This document shows, piece after piece, positions 36,113 to 48,885 of a stretch of DNA of 64,000 bases. The position numbers and the translations under genes are program-made. The first letter of the stretch is position 1; every line of letters starts with the position of its first letter. The notes beneath the pieces were generated by a model that worked only from the letters and a program-made list of their open reading frames with translations, ran no database searches and was not told the DNA's origin. This DNA comes from Panorpa germanica. Lineage: Eukaryota; Arthropoda; Insecta; Mecoptera; Panorpidae. The stretch is from contig OY783207.1 in NCBI GenBank assembly GCA_963678705.1, positions 558,001 through 622,000 of the forward strand, read 5' to 3'.

Positions 36113-36365
36113 AAATCATTTTGGTTTTTCGATTTGTTACCGACATAATGACACCGCAATGTTACTTTTGTTGTGACGTCAGCGGAGATTCGCTGACAAT
36201 GCCTCATTTCTTGATATTTATTTATGAAAATTTCACAAAGTATTCGTCAAATATCATATTATCATGTACTAATTATAGAAATAATTATATATTAACAGTG
36301 TCGTCAAAAAACATTATCGAAAATATGCTTTGTTTTTTATCGTTTTGATCTTACCCCCTCCTTAA

Positions 36366-38204
36366 GTAAACGTTTTCAATACCTGTGAGTTTTGCCAACA
36401 TGTCGCTTGTCATTAGGAAACTAACTGCTCATTATAATTCTCGGAATGTTTTGCTTTCCTCTGCATTATTTATCAGTTACCGTGTTCCGTTGCAGCTCTG
36501 CTGATAAATTGATTAATGAGGTGAATTTGATCTACACTTATAAGTATCAAGATCTAGTTGTTGCGTGTGTTGTATGTTTCATAACTCACGCAACCAGATC
36601 GTAATTCCCATGATACAAATACAGTAATGGCCGCCGTAAAGGTGCAGACAGATGTCACACGAATTCAGTAGATGTTAAATAGTAATTAGAATAGTACGGT
36701 AATGAATGTAAATTTATGTATTCACAACGATCAAGCTCAAAATAAGTAGCGCTGGAATCAACGCCCTGGACCACAGTTTCGTCTTATCAAGTCATATCGT
36801 ATCATGCCTTGCAAATTTTTGATTTCTCATTATTGTTTAATGAGGCAAAATTTAAATTTCAATATATCCCAAGAGAAGGTAATTTAGAACAGAAAAACAA
36901 ACATATTTCTAAAAATAAATCCTAAAAATAATAGGGCTTTTTAATTTTTAATACAGCACTGAATTTGTCAACGCATTATTTATTACTTAGATACAATTTT
37001 TAATGCGTTTGTACATTCTGTTTTAATTAGCATAGAATATTTAATTATTTGTTTATTAAATGCAACACATGCTTGGTTAATTACAAGTTTATATTTATAG
37101 TTATCAGCAATTAGCAAAGAAATATGTATTTCTTATTTATGTTTGCGAATGCACTAACGCTTGCATTATTTCCAGTCGCATGTACGAGTATAAAATCAGT
37201 AACATAGATAGAATTAATTACAAACGCACATTGAATAAAGTGGAATCTAATGCTTTTCCCCAGACCAATCTATTATATAATTAATTAGTTTTTCCAGTTC
37301 ACACTTATAGTGTATTGTATGGTACATGTATCATTTTACTGTTAATTATTCTAACATTCTCTTTTATCCGTTTAGGAAATCAATTTTAAATTACTTTCAA
37401 TGCTTAATTAGATTGATATTGCGGAAAGATTGATTAAAATTTCTAACATGAAATTCGTGAATTTGTTTGATTTTATTTTTATTTTATTTTTGTTTTATTA
37501 TAGTGTTCGAGAAATAAATCTTGTTATATCCTGGATATATTTAAAGCTAGAAGAGTATGATTTTCACATGAGTATACTAATAAATCTGCAATGTTATGAG
37601 TATCCTAATAAACCTGCAAAGTATTACGTCTAGGTTTAAGTTCCCAAGGCACTTATCTACTGATAAGTCAAGTGTTCAAGTCAGTCTATTAATTTCATAT
37701 ATGAGAGCTGACTTATGTAAACATTCCCAGCTAGTTGTGTGGGCCTGTATCTTTTAAATCAACCCTTGGAACTTTAGATAACAAAAGCTAGATGTAATAA
37801 GTCAGGATATGTTTTGTCTCACACACTAAAGTTACCTATAAGAAAATCTTGTACTGAAGATCATTCACAGTCTATCCTTCAAACTATTAACACTGAATAA
37901 TCGATAGACTAATTGTTGGTTAAATTACTTATTATAACTTAATGTGAATCACTAATTCTAGTAGAACTTTTATATATCAATAAAGTTAAAGTATATTAAT
38001 AATATTTGTTTTATTATCCTGCAATAGAAAAACTAAACTAACTTACAAGCTCTAAACGACATACCAAACTTTAAGAAAATTCAATAAGTCTGTTCGGCAA
38101 AACCTAACAATCTGATCTTTTCGTAGTGATGTTAATAGCGTTGTTGCACTGCGGAAGGATGCACTACAATAATTAACTACATTTTCTTAGTTAATTTGTT
38201 ATAA
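36366..38204. other. No gene recognised
   Basis: AT-rich. The 67-codon plus frame at 37430-37633 is Ile/Leu/Phe-rich, with no domain. A solo LTR or other insertion at 37620-38000 was considered, but no termini could be defined. Confidence 0.4.
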
Positions 38205-38872
38205 GAGCAACATCCCAGAGCCGGCAGACATCACTTATTTTCTGATGAACAAAATGTGTAACATTGAGTAGTGTTAGTATGTACAATGATCCTGCTACCT
38301 GCTAGCTTGACCACGCAGCCATTTTCCAGGTATCAGGCAATCAAGGTTTATGTTTCACTCACTCTCATGCGCACAGATACCTTCTCACTCCTACTCATAG
38401 CGGAATTAAAATTGGGTCTAGGGGATGTCTGGCCCCTTGGATCGGTCTATCCTCTTGTAAAACGTTTTAAAACAGTTGTCTCGCTAACATATATAAAAAT
38501 GGATCATCAGAAAATAAGTAAGTTTAGGTAATTTTTTGTCAGCTTTAAAGCGTCTGCAAGGTAATGCAAGGTATTACAAGACAACTGTTTTAAAACGTTT
38601 TACAAGAGGACAGATTGATCCAAGTGGCTAAACATCCCCTAAACCCAATTTTAATTCCGCTATGAGTAGGAGCGGGAGGGCATTATCTGTGCGCATGAGA
38701 GTGAGAGAGACATAAACCTTGATTACCTGATAACTGTAACTTGGCTGCCTGGTCAAGTTAGCAAGTTGGCATACGATCATTGTACATCGAACACTACTCA
38801 ATGTTACACATTTTGTTCATCAGAAAATAAGTGATGTGTGCCGGCCCTGGGATCTTGGACTATTATAGTTAT
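38205..38872. mobile_element. Long-palindrome element, family G copy 2
   Basis: About 668 bp. Left end ATCCCAGAGCCGGCAGACAT; right end GTGCCGGCCCTGGGATCTTG. The outer arms (TCACTTATTTTCTGATGAAC then AAAATGTGTAACATTGAGTA) and inner segments (CCTCTTGTAAAACGTTTTAA; AATTAAAATTGGGTCTAGGG) each recur inverted, so nearly the entire element can fold into a hairpin with arms near 300 bp. No transposase. Confidence 0.8.
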
Positions 38873-40760
38873 TCCGGTTTCAATCAAAAAATTTAATTTT
38901 CAGTAGACAATTGGGCTACTATTGTCTACTTGTATATTTTTATTTTGCACTTTAAAATTTGCACTTTGTTTTCAATTTCTGTTCGTGATTATTGATTTCA
39001 ACACATTTTTTATATCAATAGTTCAATTTAAATTAATAATAATGTATAAAACAATGAAATTTATGAAACTTTTCTATTGCTTTTATTACCCGCCATAAAT
39101 TGGCAAGAATCGTGTGGTCGACATTCGATTTGCGGGCAAGCCAAAGCACTCATGGGCAACCTACTTATAGCAGTACGTACTAATGCACCTTATTTGACTA
39201 GTGGATTATTTATTTACTAAGATTATTGCTTTGAACATGTAATTTTCAATATTATAATTATTTATTCGTGATGCCGTCTAACCACTAATTGTCTACTTTA
39301 TTTACAATTTGTGCAAATTAATAAAACTGTGAAATTAAATGAACTATGGTTTTCATTTTAAAATAATATAATATTGGAAAATGGGGTCATATTTTAAAAC
39401 GTGTAGAATAACAATAACCACTGTAAACAATTTTATGAAGTGTCCCGTTTTGTGACGTTTCTATCACTATTGCACTTCAATTATAGTTCGCATCAACTTT
39501 ATCTTCATTTGTATTCCGACGCCATTTGTAGTTGATAAAATAGACATTTCATATGAACGACTGTGAGAAACTAAACTCACTCATGACAAAAATATCATAC
39601 GCATCTTCAAAATAATGGCAAAGTGACTCCAAAATATTTACCGCGCCGTAAGGCTGTATTTAAATATATGTATGTAATCAATCGCACTTACTGTTTTAAT
39701 TTTAGTATATTGTAAATGCGTACCAACAAACTGGCAAGGTCGGATTACTTTTCGACTTGTGAAAAATAACTAAAATACAATACAACCAAGACAAATTTGT
39801 GTTACAAGATCAGATCAGATTCAGATTTGTCGCTCAAATTTTGCGATGCATTATACTCATATTACTTTATTCCAAGTACAACTTTATATGAATTAGTGTT
39901 CCAATTCCCACTTACAAAACCTAATGCAAATTCAACGCTGTAGTGTATGTAATTATAGGTAGCACTCAGCGCACAAGCAAAATAGTTTAACTGTGAGAAC
40001 ATAATAGTCATTTTAAAAAGATTATTATGATTATGATTTCGTAATAATTTCGTACTGATTGTTATTTGTTAAAAGCAGTAGCGAACAAAGAAGCACAGAT
40101 TAAATATTCGCGACCCCTAAATAATTCCACTATTTCCATTGTTTTGAAAACGCTTAAGTCGTTTATTTTGGCAAACTTTGACAAACATACAACATTTAAA
40201 TTACCAAAATAACGCTTCTAAAGAAAAAGAGTTATAATTGTTAAAATGGAAACAGTTGCTAATTTACACCGTGTAGAATGGGATTTAAAATGTTGGAGTC
40301 CGGGTCCAGAAACAATGGAACCACAGGTTGGACACCTACGAGTACATACGGCACGGGCATAATTATAATGCTCGAAGGTTACAGACAATTCACAACGCTA
40401 ATTACTATTACTAACAATTGTAACATTGACTTCTGCAGGATTTAGGTTCACAACTATACAATTGTACTGACACTCGTATGATATAGTATTTGATATAGTT
40501 ATTAGCAGTAACGACTTGAGCTGTATTAACCCATGCAATTAATAATATCACGATTATATCGACGTTTATATTATTTACGAGTTGGCCTTGAGTCTATTGA
40601 ACATGTAGTGAACGATTAAGAATTGTTACCTGAACGTAAAGATTTCAAAAGATAAATGTTGCCCAAAATACAGTTCCTATACAAAACTACAATTAATAAA
40701 TACACCTATTAAGTATGATTGATGAAGAAAACATTTATATCTGTCAAAGCTGTATGTTAC
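38873..40760. other. No gene recognised
   Basis: AT-rich. A 38-codon frame from ATG 40245 (METVANLHRVEWDLKCWS...) was noted but is too short and isolated to call. Confidence 0.4.
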
Positions 40761-41778
40761 CAGTGGCGTAGCTAGGTAACCAAGGGCCCCGGTGCAAAAA
40801 GAAATCTGGGCCCTAATTAAACTGTTTAGGTTTTTCAAGTCAGATATAAATATATATAAATACTTTAAAGGTACAAAGCTATTAGTTTATCATCAGCTCT
40901 TTATCGTGCACTGCATGGCACAGCAAAACTACTTACTACATGTATGTGTATGTGTGTCTTGTGTTCCTTAGATAATTCAGGTAGAAGTAGGTGGTATATA
41001 TTAAAAAATTGAATGGAAAAGTTGGGGCCTATTATATCAGAATATTTACTTTGGAATTGGTCACACTTTTGTAATAAAGTTGTTTCATCTACATCCAGTA
41101 AAAATGTTGGTGTTAGAAAATTGAATATTTGACTAACTGCACTGATACCACTAAAACGTGCTTTTAATTGACCTATTATTGTGTCTAGTACATTATTGAA
41201 AATAGTAATTTTAAATATTTCTTCCCTGTTTCAAAATCGGTAAGTGCACCGTACTATGTTTTTACTTATGTCACTCTTTCTATCTTATCGAGATCAATTA
41301 TTATGATGTTTTAATAGTAGACCAAAGGAAATATATATATGCCTTTTCTATATATTGTTAGCGATATTGCGCTCTAAGACTCTAAGTACAATCCTGCAGC
41401 TACTTTTGTTTCAGCTTAATCTCAACATAAACAATTCTAGAATGCGTACTTCTGCCTGAGAGAATTACGTAATAGACTTAGACCCTTGTCTGATCCATGC
41501 TTCCCCCCTCCCTCATGTTCAGCGATAAATTTGTACACAAGTGAGTATGAAATACATTCTCAATAAAAAAAAATTCATTCCTATTTAGAATTTTTGTTAT
41601 TGTTTATGTTTTTGTTATAAAGTTTTGTAAGCATTGTCGGGAATAACTATTTACTAAGAGTATTACTTCACGGTGAAATCGTTAAAATATAAATATAAGT
41701 TATAAAAGTCTGAGGGCCCGCTGTGCTTGGGGGCCCCGGTGCACAGCACCGACTGGCTCATACCTAGGTACGCCGGTG
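40761..41778 (-). mobile_element. hAT-type DNA transposon remnant
   Basis: Flanked by a perfect 8-bp duplication TATGTTAC (40753-40760 and 41779-41786). The left end CAGTGGCGTAGCTAGGTAAC and the right end (minus strand CACCGGCGTACCTAGGTATG) are imperfect inverted repeats, with GGGCCCCGGTGCA just inside both ends. 1,018 bp, far shorter than an autonomous hAT. A transposase fragment lies inside on the minus strand. Confidence 0.9.
40901..41230 (-). pseudogene. hAT transposase fragment
   Basis: An uninterrupted minus-strand frame of about 109 codons includes NNVLDTIIGQLKARFSGIS, AVSQIFNFLTP and LLPELSKEH. This resembles the region after the catalytic core of hAT/ZMYM1-like transposases (a long helical stretch with D-x-x-x-x-Q-L-x-x-R-F). 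The upstream DDE segments and the downstream dimerisation domain are absent. Confidence 0.6.
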
Positions 41779-44700
41779 TATGTTACTGTCGTAAATTTGG
41801 AAGTCATGTAAAGTAATGGACTTAAAGTTACAAAACATGTCTTTCTCTACAACAGAGAAACTACCGAAACTAAATGTAAATTTTCACGATGATAAGTGAT
41901 GGGACATCATCGGCTGTACCTATGACTCATAAACAACAATTGAGCATTTTCTATGACTGATATTTTCAAGGGCCTTTTAAGGAGTACCACCATTTTCATG
42001 TTAAGGCTGGAAATTTTTCGGACTATCCTTCGCCGTTGAAGAAAGACACCCAAAGTCTAGTTCATTATCCCAGAATAATTTATAACAAATTTATTTGTTA
42101 ATTTAAGTGTTTTATATAATCAACAAATAATAATAAGGAATATAATATTTATAGAAAGTTGGTTTGTTAATAATTGTTTGTAATTAAACCGAAATATAGA
42201 AAAATTACGCACTTGTTTTATATTTTCAATAACACAGAATTAACGAAAATAAAAGATTCGCATGGTTGCACCGAAGCAACACCAACCTGTTGTGTTGAAA
42301 CATACTCGTACATTCGTACTCGTGTAAAAACTGTAATGACATAGTGGCGAATATTTCTACAATGTTGCAGCTGATTTAAAAATAATTGCACATTTAGGGT
42401 TCTGATAGATAACATTAATAATAACTGGAGCAATTAACAATCTAAATTTAAAAATACTATTTTACTTATTTTCTACCTTTTTATATGTTTGTATGGTTCA
42501 ATATATTATAGTAATTATCATATCTAATTTCAATATCAAATTTTTGAAATTTTTTATTTCGTAGAAAAAAAATATATGCGACTTAAACATGCGACATACA
42601 ACATTTATATATTTTCATTCATAAATTGACATTATTCAGACATGAGTGTACTAAATGTATTGTACTTTTAACGTACAGACTAGTGCGACACTAATAAAAC
42701 CCTTACTTATGCTATTTTTTAAAATTCTAGGTAGTATTTTTCTGAAACAAAAATGTTTCAATCCTTCGGAGGTACTTGTAAAAGGGTTGCGATTTTAACT
42801 GTGATCTCAAGCAAAAAGGGTCAGTCTCCAGTATAATCTCAGTGTGTGTTGACGTTTTTTTAAGTTGTGTTTAGTAAATAAATCTTCCGACGTATCAAGT
42901 TGCATGCCGCACTAGTGTTGTACAACTTCTTCCAACAAATGTTGGATGTCGCACGTTTGTAATGTATTTCCGGTTCAAGTAATACGTAGGTTTACTAAAA
43001 ACAATCTAAAACATTTACTCTAGTTGAAAATATTTCGTTTAAGTAATATGTGTGCCGGAAGTAGAATGTTGGATAATCTGTTTGGCGTTCCGTTATGAAT
43101 TTGTTTTACTCTCCACTCTCCAGTGTCCAGTGTCCAGTCTCCACGAGTTAAAGCGTTATTTTTGACACGAATTGTACGTTTTAAATACGGCACGGCACGG
43201 CACATAAATCGTTGGTAAAATGACTTTCACTCGTTCTTGGTGACGTAATTATTGAATGGCCATTGAAGTATTCAATGCTGTGTGAGCCAGAAACTAACTT
43301 ATTGTACCTGGTGACATTTTTTATTAGAGTTAGCAGGTGTTTATAAAATTTAGTGCATTATCTCTCTTTCAATTGTCGACAAGTTCATATAGAACATATA
43401 TTAGTAGAGGCAATAAACAATATAACTAAATTTGTAATTGTTTTGCACCTTTAGTATGTATGTATTGTCGAGAGCCAGTATCAGGTCTTTCTTTATCAAC
43501 TTAACACATTTGTTGTTTTTTTTATTAATTATTTTTAAGTTTTTACAATGACAATTTTTGTAAATTAATTTTTTGTACTAGAAATAACACTGATGAATGT
43601 TTTATTTTTATTGCTTTGGGCTAGGTAACTGTCGTTGGCGTGGCCAACTATCGGTTGCAACATGAACTAAATAACTGAAAATCGATTTAGCTTGGTTTAA
43701 ACAAGACTGGTTCCTATTTTTTGTGTCACAAAACAACTAACTCTAATCTCAATCAGGAAAGAAAGTAGTTAAGCTAAATTTAGCTTTACTCGTATTGTAG
43801 TCGATTTTTTTATTGGTTCTGTATTTGATTATTATTATACTATAAGTAATTATTGTGATCGTGGGAATCCGCAGAAATTTGGCAGGTTTATACAAACTAA
43901 CTATATTTCATTCTATCTAGTGTACATTTTGATTAGGCCTAGATTCCATAAACCAGCTGCAGTAAACCTAGAGACGTGAAGGAAAGGGATGCGTTCAAAG
44001 ATAATATATATACTCTAGATCGGAAACTAACATGTAAAGCTTTGGTCCTATGATATATTCATGGTATTTGCCAAGGACTTTTGCCTTTGTTCGACATGAA
44101 GTTCTTGCAAGACACAAAAAAAGCGGGAATGAGTAGATGTTTGAATTGTTATAAATATCAAAAATTGTATAAATAAAAAAAAAACGCAATTTTTAGGTAA
44201 CAATGTTTATTGTAATTAATGTATTTGTATATACATAAAAATTCTTCCTAAAATAACAAAAATATTAAATTATTTAATTAATGTAATTGTATATAAACCA
44301 AAATCCTTCTTGATTTTTGATGATGTAGTTGTTTAGCTAGCTAGTTAATTCATCTGCTGCCTATTGCCTCTTATATTTCTTTGGCAGCTCCCAATATATA
44401 GTGCTTTGGCCCCAATATATAGTCCTGAAAAGTATCATAAAGTCTTATAAAATAATATGTTATATATAATTAACAATGACGCCACTGTTAGAGTTAGTGT
44501 ATTTGCTATTAATATTTTACCTGCCAACTATTATTTTTCTTATCGCTATTTGTATAACATACGAGAAACTTCAATTAAATTTGCACTTTTAATTTATTAT
44601 TATTTTAAAATTTATTACTTTTAATTGAAAGTAAAACAGTAATCACTTAGAAATATAACAATACGGCAGCCATATGCATAAAACTCGGAGATGCTCGGAA

Positions 44701-45937
44701 ATATGACGTCAGAGGACTAAGATAAATTTGTATATTAGTAAGAGGCGTATTTAGAAGTTTCATTAAAGGCGTTCTTTAAAAGCAATGTTGTTTTGTTGAA
44801 ATACTGAAGGTAATCTAAAGCAAAATTCAAAAATCTATTACTATTTCTATATTACAAAATTTCCTAATTTTATTCATAAAAAAATGTAATTAATTACGTC
44901 TATACTTAATATAAAAGATCGAATTCTTCTAATGGTGACTCTAAAGTACTTATTCGAAATAATTATAACTAAAATCAACATTAAACATTAAATATAAATA
45001 TTTGGTTCTTTGATTTTCTATGTCTGTTCATTTTTATTTCCTTTTAAATAAGATAATTTAATTTTTTTAATATTCTAGGGCACTTAAATAAATCTTTCTG
45101 AAGTGGTACCTGGATTAAATGGCGTATGTCTAAAATATGTACAGTCAAGCCTATAAACTTTCTTATAAAATACAGGGCAAATCCTTGTTTGACATGAAGT
45201 TATCATAGTACTAGTTGTCCCTATATGACCCTGGATGCGTTCAATGCGAGTTGGTTCGATGCTGAAAATCAATGCTAATGGTGCCATCAGTAGACTGCGT
45301 TGACTCCTTTCCGACTGAACAGTAGACGGATATAACGGATATATAGTCCACGATCTAACTACTTCGGCATCACTGGGAACACACACATTGATTTTAATAC
45401 AATTTTTAAACTTATTAATTTCACCTATTTAATTACTATGACTTACGTTATTTCCGAATACGTTATACCCAATTAATTAGAGCTAAATTTTATTATTCTT
45501 ATTAATTTATTAAAATACTTTTAACTTATTGTTACAATTTCAATTCAAATTTGACCTTGCAAATTATTTGCCTTTATGTTTAATCTAAATAAAATTACTT
45601 GTAATTATTTTTTTAGTTTATGTTGCGATAATTATTTGTGTTACAAACCACAAGGAATGTTTCATAAAGAATACTGGCAACTGGCAACTAGCAAGGTTAA
45701 ACACTATCACGAATTTCTAACAAATTATACTGTATTGACTTATAAGTGTTAGCAACATAGCGTTGTAATACAGTTTTTAAATATGTAGCCACTGTTAGTG
45801 AAAAGATAATTAAAATATTAATTAGCGTTCTGTTTAACAAAGCATTATAACATATGCCATCAATTATAAATACGAAATATGCTGCACAGTTTGTTATATC
45901 TAAATACATTACTTTTTAGACACGTTTGTGAATGTAT
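41779..45937. other. No gene established
   Basis: Mostly AT-rich. Weak inverted similarity (GCGACATACAACATTT near 42592; AAATGTTGGATGTCGCAC near 42940) suggests a decayed element. A minus frame at 45084-45386 (100 codons, containing RIERIQGHIGTTSTMITSC) is the longest here but shows no recognised domain. Confidence 0.35.
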
Positions 45938-46683
45938 CCCTAAGGTCTGTCTCAGTATGGGACCGTATTTAAGCGAATTTCTGCCGGACGTATACGGGCT
46001 ACTACGCTTTACCTATCCGAACCATGTAAATGTAATGAGATCGCTCTGGAGCTCTCAGACTGCACGCTACAAAGCCGTCCGAATACGGGCGGCACTACCT
46101 CGCACATTAGAAGCGTATAAAGGCGAATTTTATCCAAGCGTTACTACTACTACAACGATATACTATCCGAACCTTTGTAAATACAAACATCCGCCTAGAC
46201 TGGAGGGGATACCTAACAACGCTTCTTCTTTCGCTGCAATACGGGTCTTTTCGCCTCTATCGCTACATCGCGTATGACGAGTATGTCCCTTTAATGCCAG
46301 TAGTGTATCGATAAAAATTAAAGTTAAAGTTTGCTCTCATAATAAATTATATTAGTGCTAAAGAACTCCAATACACCCCCTACAGTTCACAAGTTAGTTA
46401 TCTGACGACTACAGGAGATCACTACAGGCTAACAAAACAATAACAATTCCAAAAACCAATAACATAAAATAAGATAATATACCCTTATCTTATTATCCAA
46501 GCACATTAGATTTATGACGTAAACATCAACAGGATGCTGTATCATAAATATAGATAAATAAATTAGTATAAACATGTATTGTGACACACATAGGCGGTTT
46601 GCTTTGTAGCTACTCCAATCCGCCGATTTACGTCCGAATACGCCGACGCTTAAATACGGTCCCATACTGAGACAGGCCTAAGG
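45938..46683 (+). mobile_element. Family K element copy 2
   Basis: About 746 bp. Left end CCCTAAGGTCTGTCTCAGTA, right end ACTGAGACAGGCCTAAGG: imperfect terminal inverted repeats continuing with GGACCGTATTTAAGCG. The interior matches K1 in reverse (CTGCCGGACGTATACGGGCT, AGCCGTCCGAATACGGGCGG). No recognised coding domain. Confidence 0.75.
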
Positions 46684-46945
46684 TCTGTCGCACACTGCAA
46701 GCGAGAAAGCCGTCCGAATACGGACGTTACGTACCTCTCACATTGGAACTGAATTTCAACAACAAGCTACAACGCTAAACCTATCCCTACCTTGTAAATG
46801 CAATCAGCAGTTTCAAACTGGAAGGGAAATTATGTTAGTGCAAAACAACTCCAACACCAGTTTGACTTGGTGTACTGTCGTATGTGACACAACACATGAG
46901 TCGGCTTACTTTGAGAGTTCTAGCCAAGCCGTCAATACGATATAC
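46684..46945. repeat. Repeat fragment adjoining K2, related to 575-895
   Basis: Directly abuts the right end of K2 and repeats the CACTGCAAGCGA / AAGCCGTCCGAATACG module plus the GTTTGACTTGGTGTACTGTC block of 575-895. Confidence 0.6.
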
Positions 46946-47192
46946 TATACTTACGAAATATTATATATTGAAAGAGTTAAAGAGTTTGAAAGAGTTTTTT
47001 TTACATTGACCGGAGATAGCTATCGCAACTTGGCAATGTAGTATCTTCTCATGCTTTGCGCGTTTCCATGCGAATTGCGTTGCAGACACCAGCATAGCTA
47101 TTCTCATGAGTGAGATTGTATTTAGTCTGTATATGTATAATAATAACTATTCTAAATGTGTTTTCTCTATTCAATCGTTGTTTTGTTCACAG

Positions 47193-47350
47193 AAGAGGAT
47201 TTTATCCCCAAATGAAAAAAAGAATTTGGAACAGGTGCAACTTTTGAATAACCGAAACAAGCTACAGCTCTGGAGTCTGAAAAATGGAAAGCAAAATGCC
47301 CACCCCACTCACGGCCTGCGTATGAAGATACAAAACGTAATTACTTCAAG
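47193..47350 (+). other. Candidate exon, unknown gene
   Basis: Acceptor TTTTGTTCACAG at 47181-47192, a 158-nt segment less AT-rich than its surroundings, and a strong donor CAAG/GTAAGATT at 47351. One frame is open throughout (KRILSPNEKKNLEQVQLL...); another is open over the last third (EKWKAKCPPHSRPAYEDTKR). A possible following exon starts at 47922 after TTTAATTTCAG and ends within a few codons. No family match. Confidence 0.25.
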
Positions 47351-48230
47351 GTAAGATTCCATTTTATTTGTTTTAAAAGTATACGCGCATTAAAACAGTA
47401 AATACAGTCGAAAACAATTGCCCATTTTTGTCTTAGGGGATATAAAGCTTATATTATATGTGTTGCTTACGTGTGTTATTTTAAATAGGCTGTGTTATAA
47501 TTTAGTCAGATGTAAAATGCATATTTGAGTGGTTTATTCTAACAGTTTGTTGTGTTCTTAAGTAGGGTGAAATGAATATTATAATACACATACATTACCT
47601 ATGAATACGTGCATACATTATGTATGAATTCTATGAAAATATACTCAGGGCTTAATTTGTTATAATATTATTTTCACCCCACATAAGAGTGTAAGAAATT
47701 GAAAACAGAATATTAGACAGGCCTTTGTCGTTGAAAGATTTAAGTCATTACGAAAATTATGGACAAACAAACATAGTGGGCACGTCTCTAAACGTATAAC
47801 ACATATTCGTATTGAATACGCAGGTTGTTTAAAGACTTACAATATATTTATCCAGAAAATTTAAAGAGAGTAAAAGATATGACATGCGATTTTTCTAAGT
47901 CCATTTTTTTTTTAATTTCAGTTACTGGAAGAAGTCTTCATCAATGAAATAATAAAAAAATATATATATTTTATAAGTTTTGTATTAAAGTAATAAATAT
48001 GTAAATTAAATTAAAAAAAAAAATTAAAAAATTTTTTTTAGTAAAATTTAGCAAAAGTGTGTTTGTTTCTTTTTTTATTTTGTTCAAGCAATGGTTTTTT
48101 TTTATTTCCAAGGAGTATAAAGAAAAATAGTATGTAAGAAAATATAAAAACATATATGAAAATAGAAATACTCAAGCGACATTTACTTCTTTTATTTCTA
48201 TTGCTATTGTATTATCTTTCGTTTTACATA

Positions 48231-48490
48231 CTTATATAAGTTTTAACTTTATTTGATTAAGACACCGTGGCTCAGTGGCAAAGTGCCAGACTTGAAATCG
48301 AATCTTTAAATCAAACCAGAGTTCGAATCCAAATTAATTTATATATTTTCATTATTATTGAGTTTGTCTTATGCTTATATAAGTTGAACGTCTTGATTCT
48401 TTGAGCCACCGTGGCTCAATGGCAAAGTGTCGGTCGGGTTTTCTAACTCTGCCTTGTTTCTAAATAAGATGATCCAGCGTTCGAATCCAA
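48231..48490 (+). repeat. Tandem pair of tRNA-Ser-like (SINE-type) units
   Basis: Two units about 143 bp apart. Each has CTTATATAAG (48231; 48374), then 37-38 bp later an A-box TGGCTCAGTGG / TGGCTCAATGG (48268; 48412) and a B-box GTTCGAATCC (48321; 48479). Unit 1 has CTTGAAA in the anticodon-loop position, as in tRNA-Ser(UGA), and a long variable region. Neither unit can form a proper acceptor or T stem, so they are tRNA-derived relics or SINE heads and not tRNA genes. Confidence 0.6.
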
Positions 48491-48579
48491 AAATTATATT
48501 TTAATTAATTAAAATATTATGTCAAGTAGACTATTATTATATACTTTGTATCGAAATATTCTATTCAATAGTTCCATAG

Positions 48580-48885
48580 TAGAGTAAGATCCCAGAGCGA
48601 TCTGACATAACTTATTTTCAAAAGCATAGAACTTTCGGTTCTAAGTAGTCTCTACATGTACTTTTAATACCTGCGTATTTGTGGAGTTCGCTCGGTGACA
48701 CCTGGGCAGGTACCAGGTGAGAAAGGTAACTAAAAATCATAGTTACTTTACTTAAATTTGTATGACTGATTTTTAAATATATTTTGTAGAATGTTATTCT
48801 GAAGTAAAATTAAAAGTGTCAGACGCTTTCCATGGGCCAGAACTTTTGTCAGACGCTTTAAAGCTCCTACTACTTAAACTACTTG
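48580..48885. repeat. Family G fragment copy 3 (diverged)
   Basis: AAGATCCCAGAGCGATCTGA then CATAACTTATTTTC resembles the G terminus. GGTACCAGGTGAGAAAGGTA and GTCAGACGCTTTAAAGCTCC correspond to interior landmarks of G1 and G2. The far arm is missing. Confidence 0.5.

Larger units (their letters stand above)
31931..36365. mobile_element. Family H copy 2, split by the foldback transposon
   Basis: 31931-32018 (AACTCGACAGCGTTACCTGC then AGAAACTTATCAACTAATGA) and 36122-36365 (ACACCGCAATGTTACTTTTG, ATATTTATTTATGAAAAT, ending CCCCCTCCTTAA) are collinear with H copy 1. Everything between is the inserted transposon plus one copy of its target duplication. The left part of this H copy is truncated. 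Confidence 0.85.

Noticed and set aside
37620-38000. Possible solo LTR
   Set aside because: No TG...CA termini with a flanking duplication could be identified.
42575-42965. Possible MITE with GCGACATACAACATTT-like ends
   Set aside because: The inverted similarity is short and imperfect, and no target duplication was found.
45879-46277. 132-codon plus-strand frame as a host gene
   Set aside because: Most of it lies within the K2 mobile element, and a similar frame recurs in K1.
48261-48330. Functional tRNA-Ser gene
   Set aside because: A and B boxes are present, but the acceptor and T stems do not pair.
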